Source: Blastocladiella emersonii ATCC 22665
Lineage: Eukaryota > Blastocladiomycota > Blastocladiomycetes > Blastocladiales > Blastocladiaceae
NCBI GenBank assembly: GCA_025594325.1
Contig: JANHCV010000012.1
Coordinates: 744,001-808,000, forward strand
Length of the DNA: 64,000 nt
Direction: 5' to 3'
Shown here: positions 63,805 through 64,000 of the stretch, in pieces
Position numbering within the stretch: the stretch's first letter is position 1
Layout: every line of letters starts with the position of its first letter
The notes under the pieces: model-generated
Told to the model about the DNA's origin: nothing
The model's database searches: none
What the model saw: the letters and a program-made list of their open reading frames with translations, nothing else
Position numbers and translations under genes: made by a program

Positions 63805-64000
63805 GGTGGCGAGGTGCGTTTTGATGCGTTGCGATGAGTTCCGTGGTAGGAGGGCTATAGAGGGGAGAGAGAAGGGAGGGTTAGCGAGCGGTCATCGCCT
63901 CCCCCGCACCACCGCCACGCTGTGCGCCACACTCGAGCGCCGAATTTTCTGCGCGCGGGGCAACGGGCGCCAGGGAAGCCTTGATCGGCTGCCCTGATCG
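63805..64000. promoter_or_regulatory. Upstream region of the flippase gene
   Basis: A CTATAG stretch near 63855 lies about 50 bases upstream of the ATG at 63804 (minus strand CTCTATAGC) and may be a weak TATA element. The rest is GC-rich without features. Confidence 0.3.

Noticed and set aside
1-64000. CRISPR arrays, bacterial operons or phage-like modules
   Set aside because: No spaced direct repeats, no Shine-Dalgarno patterns, and genes contain spliceosomal introns; the DNA is eukaryotic.
1-64000. tRNA, rRNA or spliceosomal RNA genes
   Set aside because: I looked for TTCGANNC-type T-arms and A-box partners and found only isolated matches inside coding DNA. A tRNAscan/Infernal run could still find something I missed.

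Overview
This is nuclear DNA from a GC-rich fungus. The signs are: genes on both strands without operons; short introns (55-122 bp) that mostly start GTACGN or GTGCGN, often carry CTAAC or CTGAC branch sites and end in TAG or CAG; a Cla4-type PAK kinase (PH, CRIB, kinase); a fungal DUF4470 protein; a peroxisomal acyl-CoA oxidase ending in SKL; and a P4-type lipid flippase. A zoosporic fungus (for example Blastocladiomycota) would fit, but that placement is inference. Exon joins given here were found by eye, by requiring reading frame and protein-family continuity across GT...AG.

Two kinds of gene alternate. GC-rich genes with strongly G/C-ending codons are ordinary cell genes: a CBS-domain protein (left edge), a four-span membrane protein (8.2 kb), an ABCC transporter (9.5-13.6 kb), a leucine-rich repeat protein (15.7-17.6 kb), the PAK kinase (22.6-24.9 kb), a lipase-like hydrolase (30.7-31.7 kb), acyl-CoA oxidase, a universal stress protein, glutamyl-tRNA synthetase and the P4 flippase (51.9-63.8 kb). 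Between them lie islands with more relaxed codon use: three related F-box-like loci (1.5-3.8, 36.7-39.8 and 42.5-44.9 kb), a frameshifted Pif1/Helitron-like helicase (4.3-7.1 kb), a DUF4470 gene with a tandem relic (17.8-21.6 kb), and a lineage-specific family at 27.7-36.4 and 45.3-51.6 kb.

That last family is the main discovery. Seven loci encode a diverged forkhead (winged-helix) domain at the C-terminus. Six are split by a phase-0 intron directly before the DNA-recognition helix; the seventh has an intron at the same place but too many frame lesions to assign a phase. All seven begin with a Ser/Pro-rich N-terminus containing the signature SPSPxLPxCDSPPAGLS. Two further genes carry the same N-terminal signature on unrelated C-terminal parts (an AT-hook/proline-repeat protein and an 873-residue ankyrin-like protein). 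A short DNA leader, CTTGCTGCAAC, recurs at the 5' end of most of these genes, in different reading frames, and also in one F-box-like gene. Several members are broken, and two share a near-identical intron, so the family appears to be turning over by duplication, gene conversion and decay.

Several single-base frame breaks fall at or near homopolymer runs, so some apparent pseudogenes could be assembly errors. Raw reads or RNA-seq would decide this.
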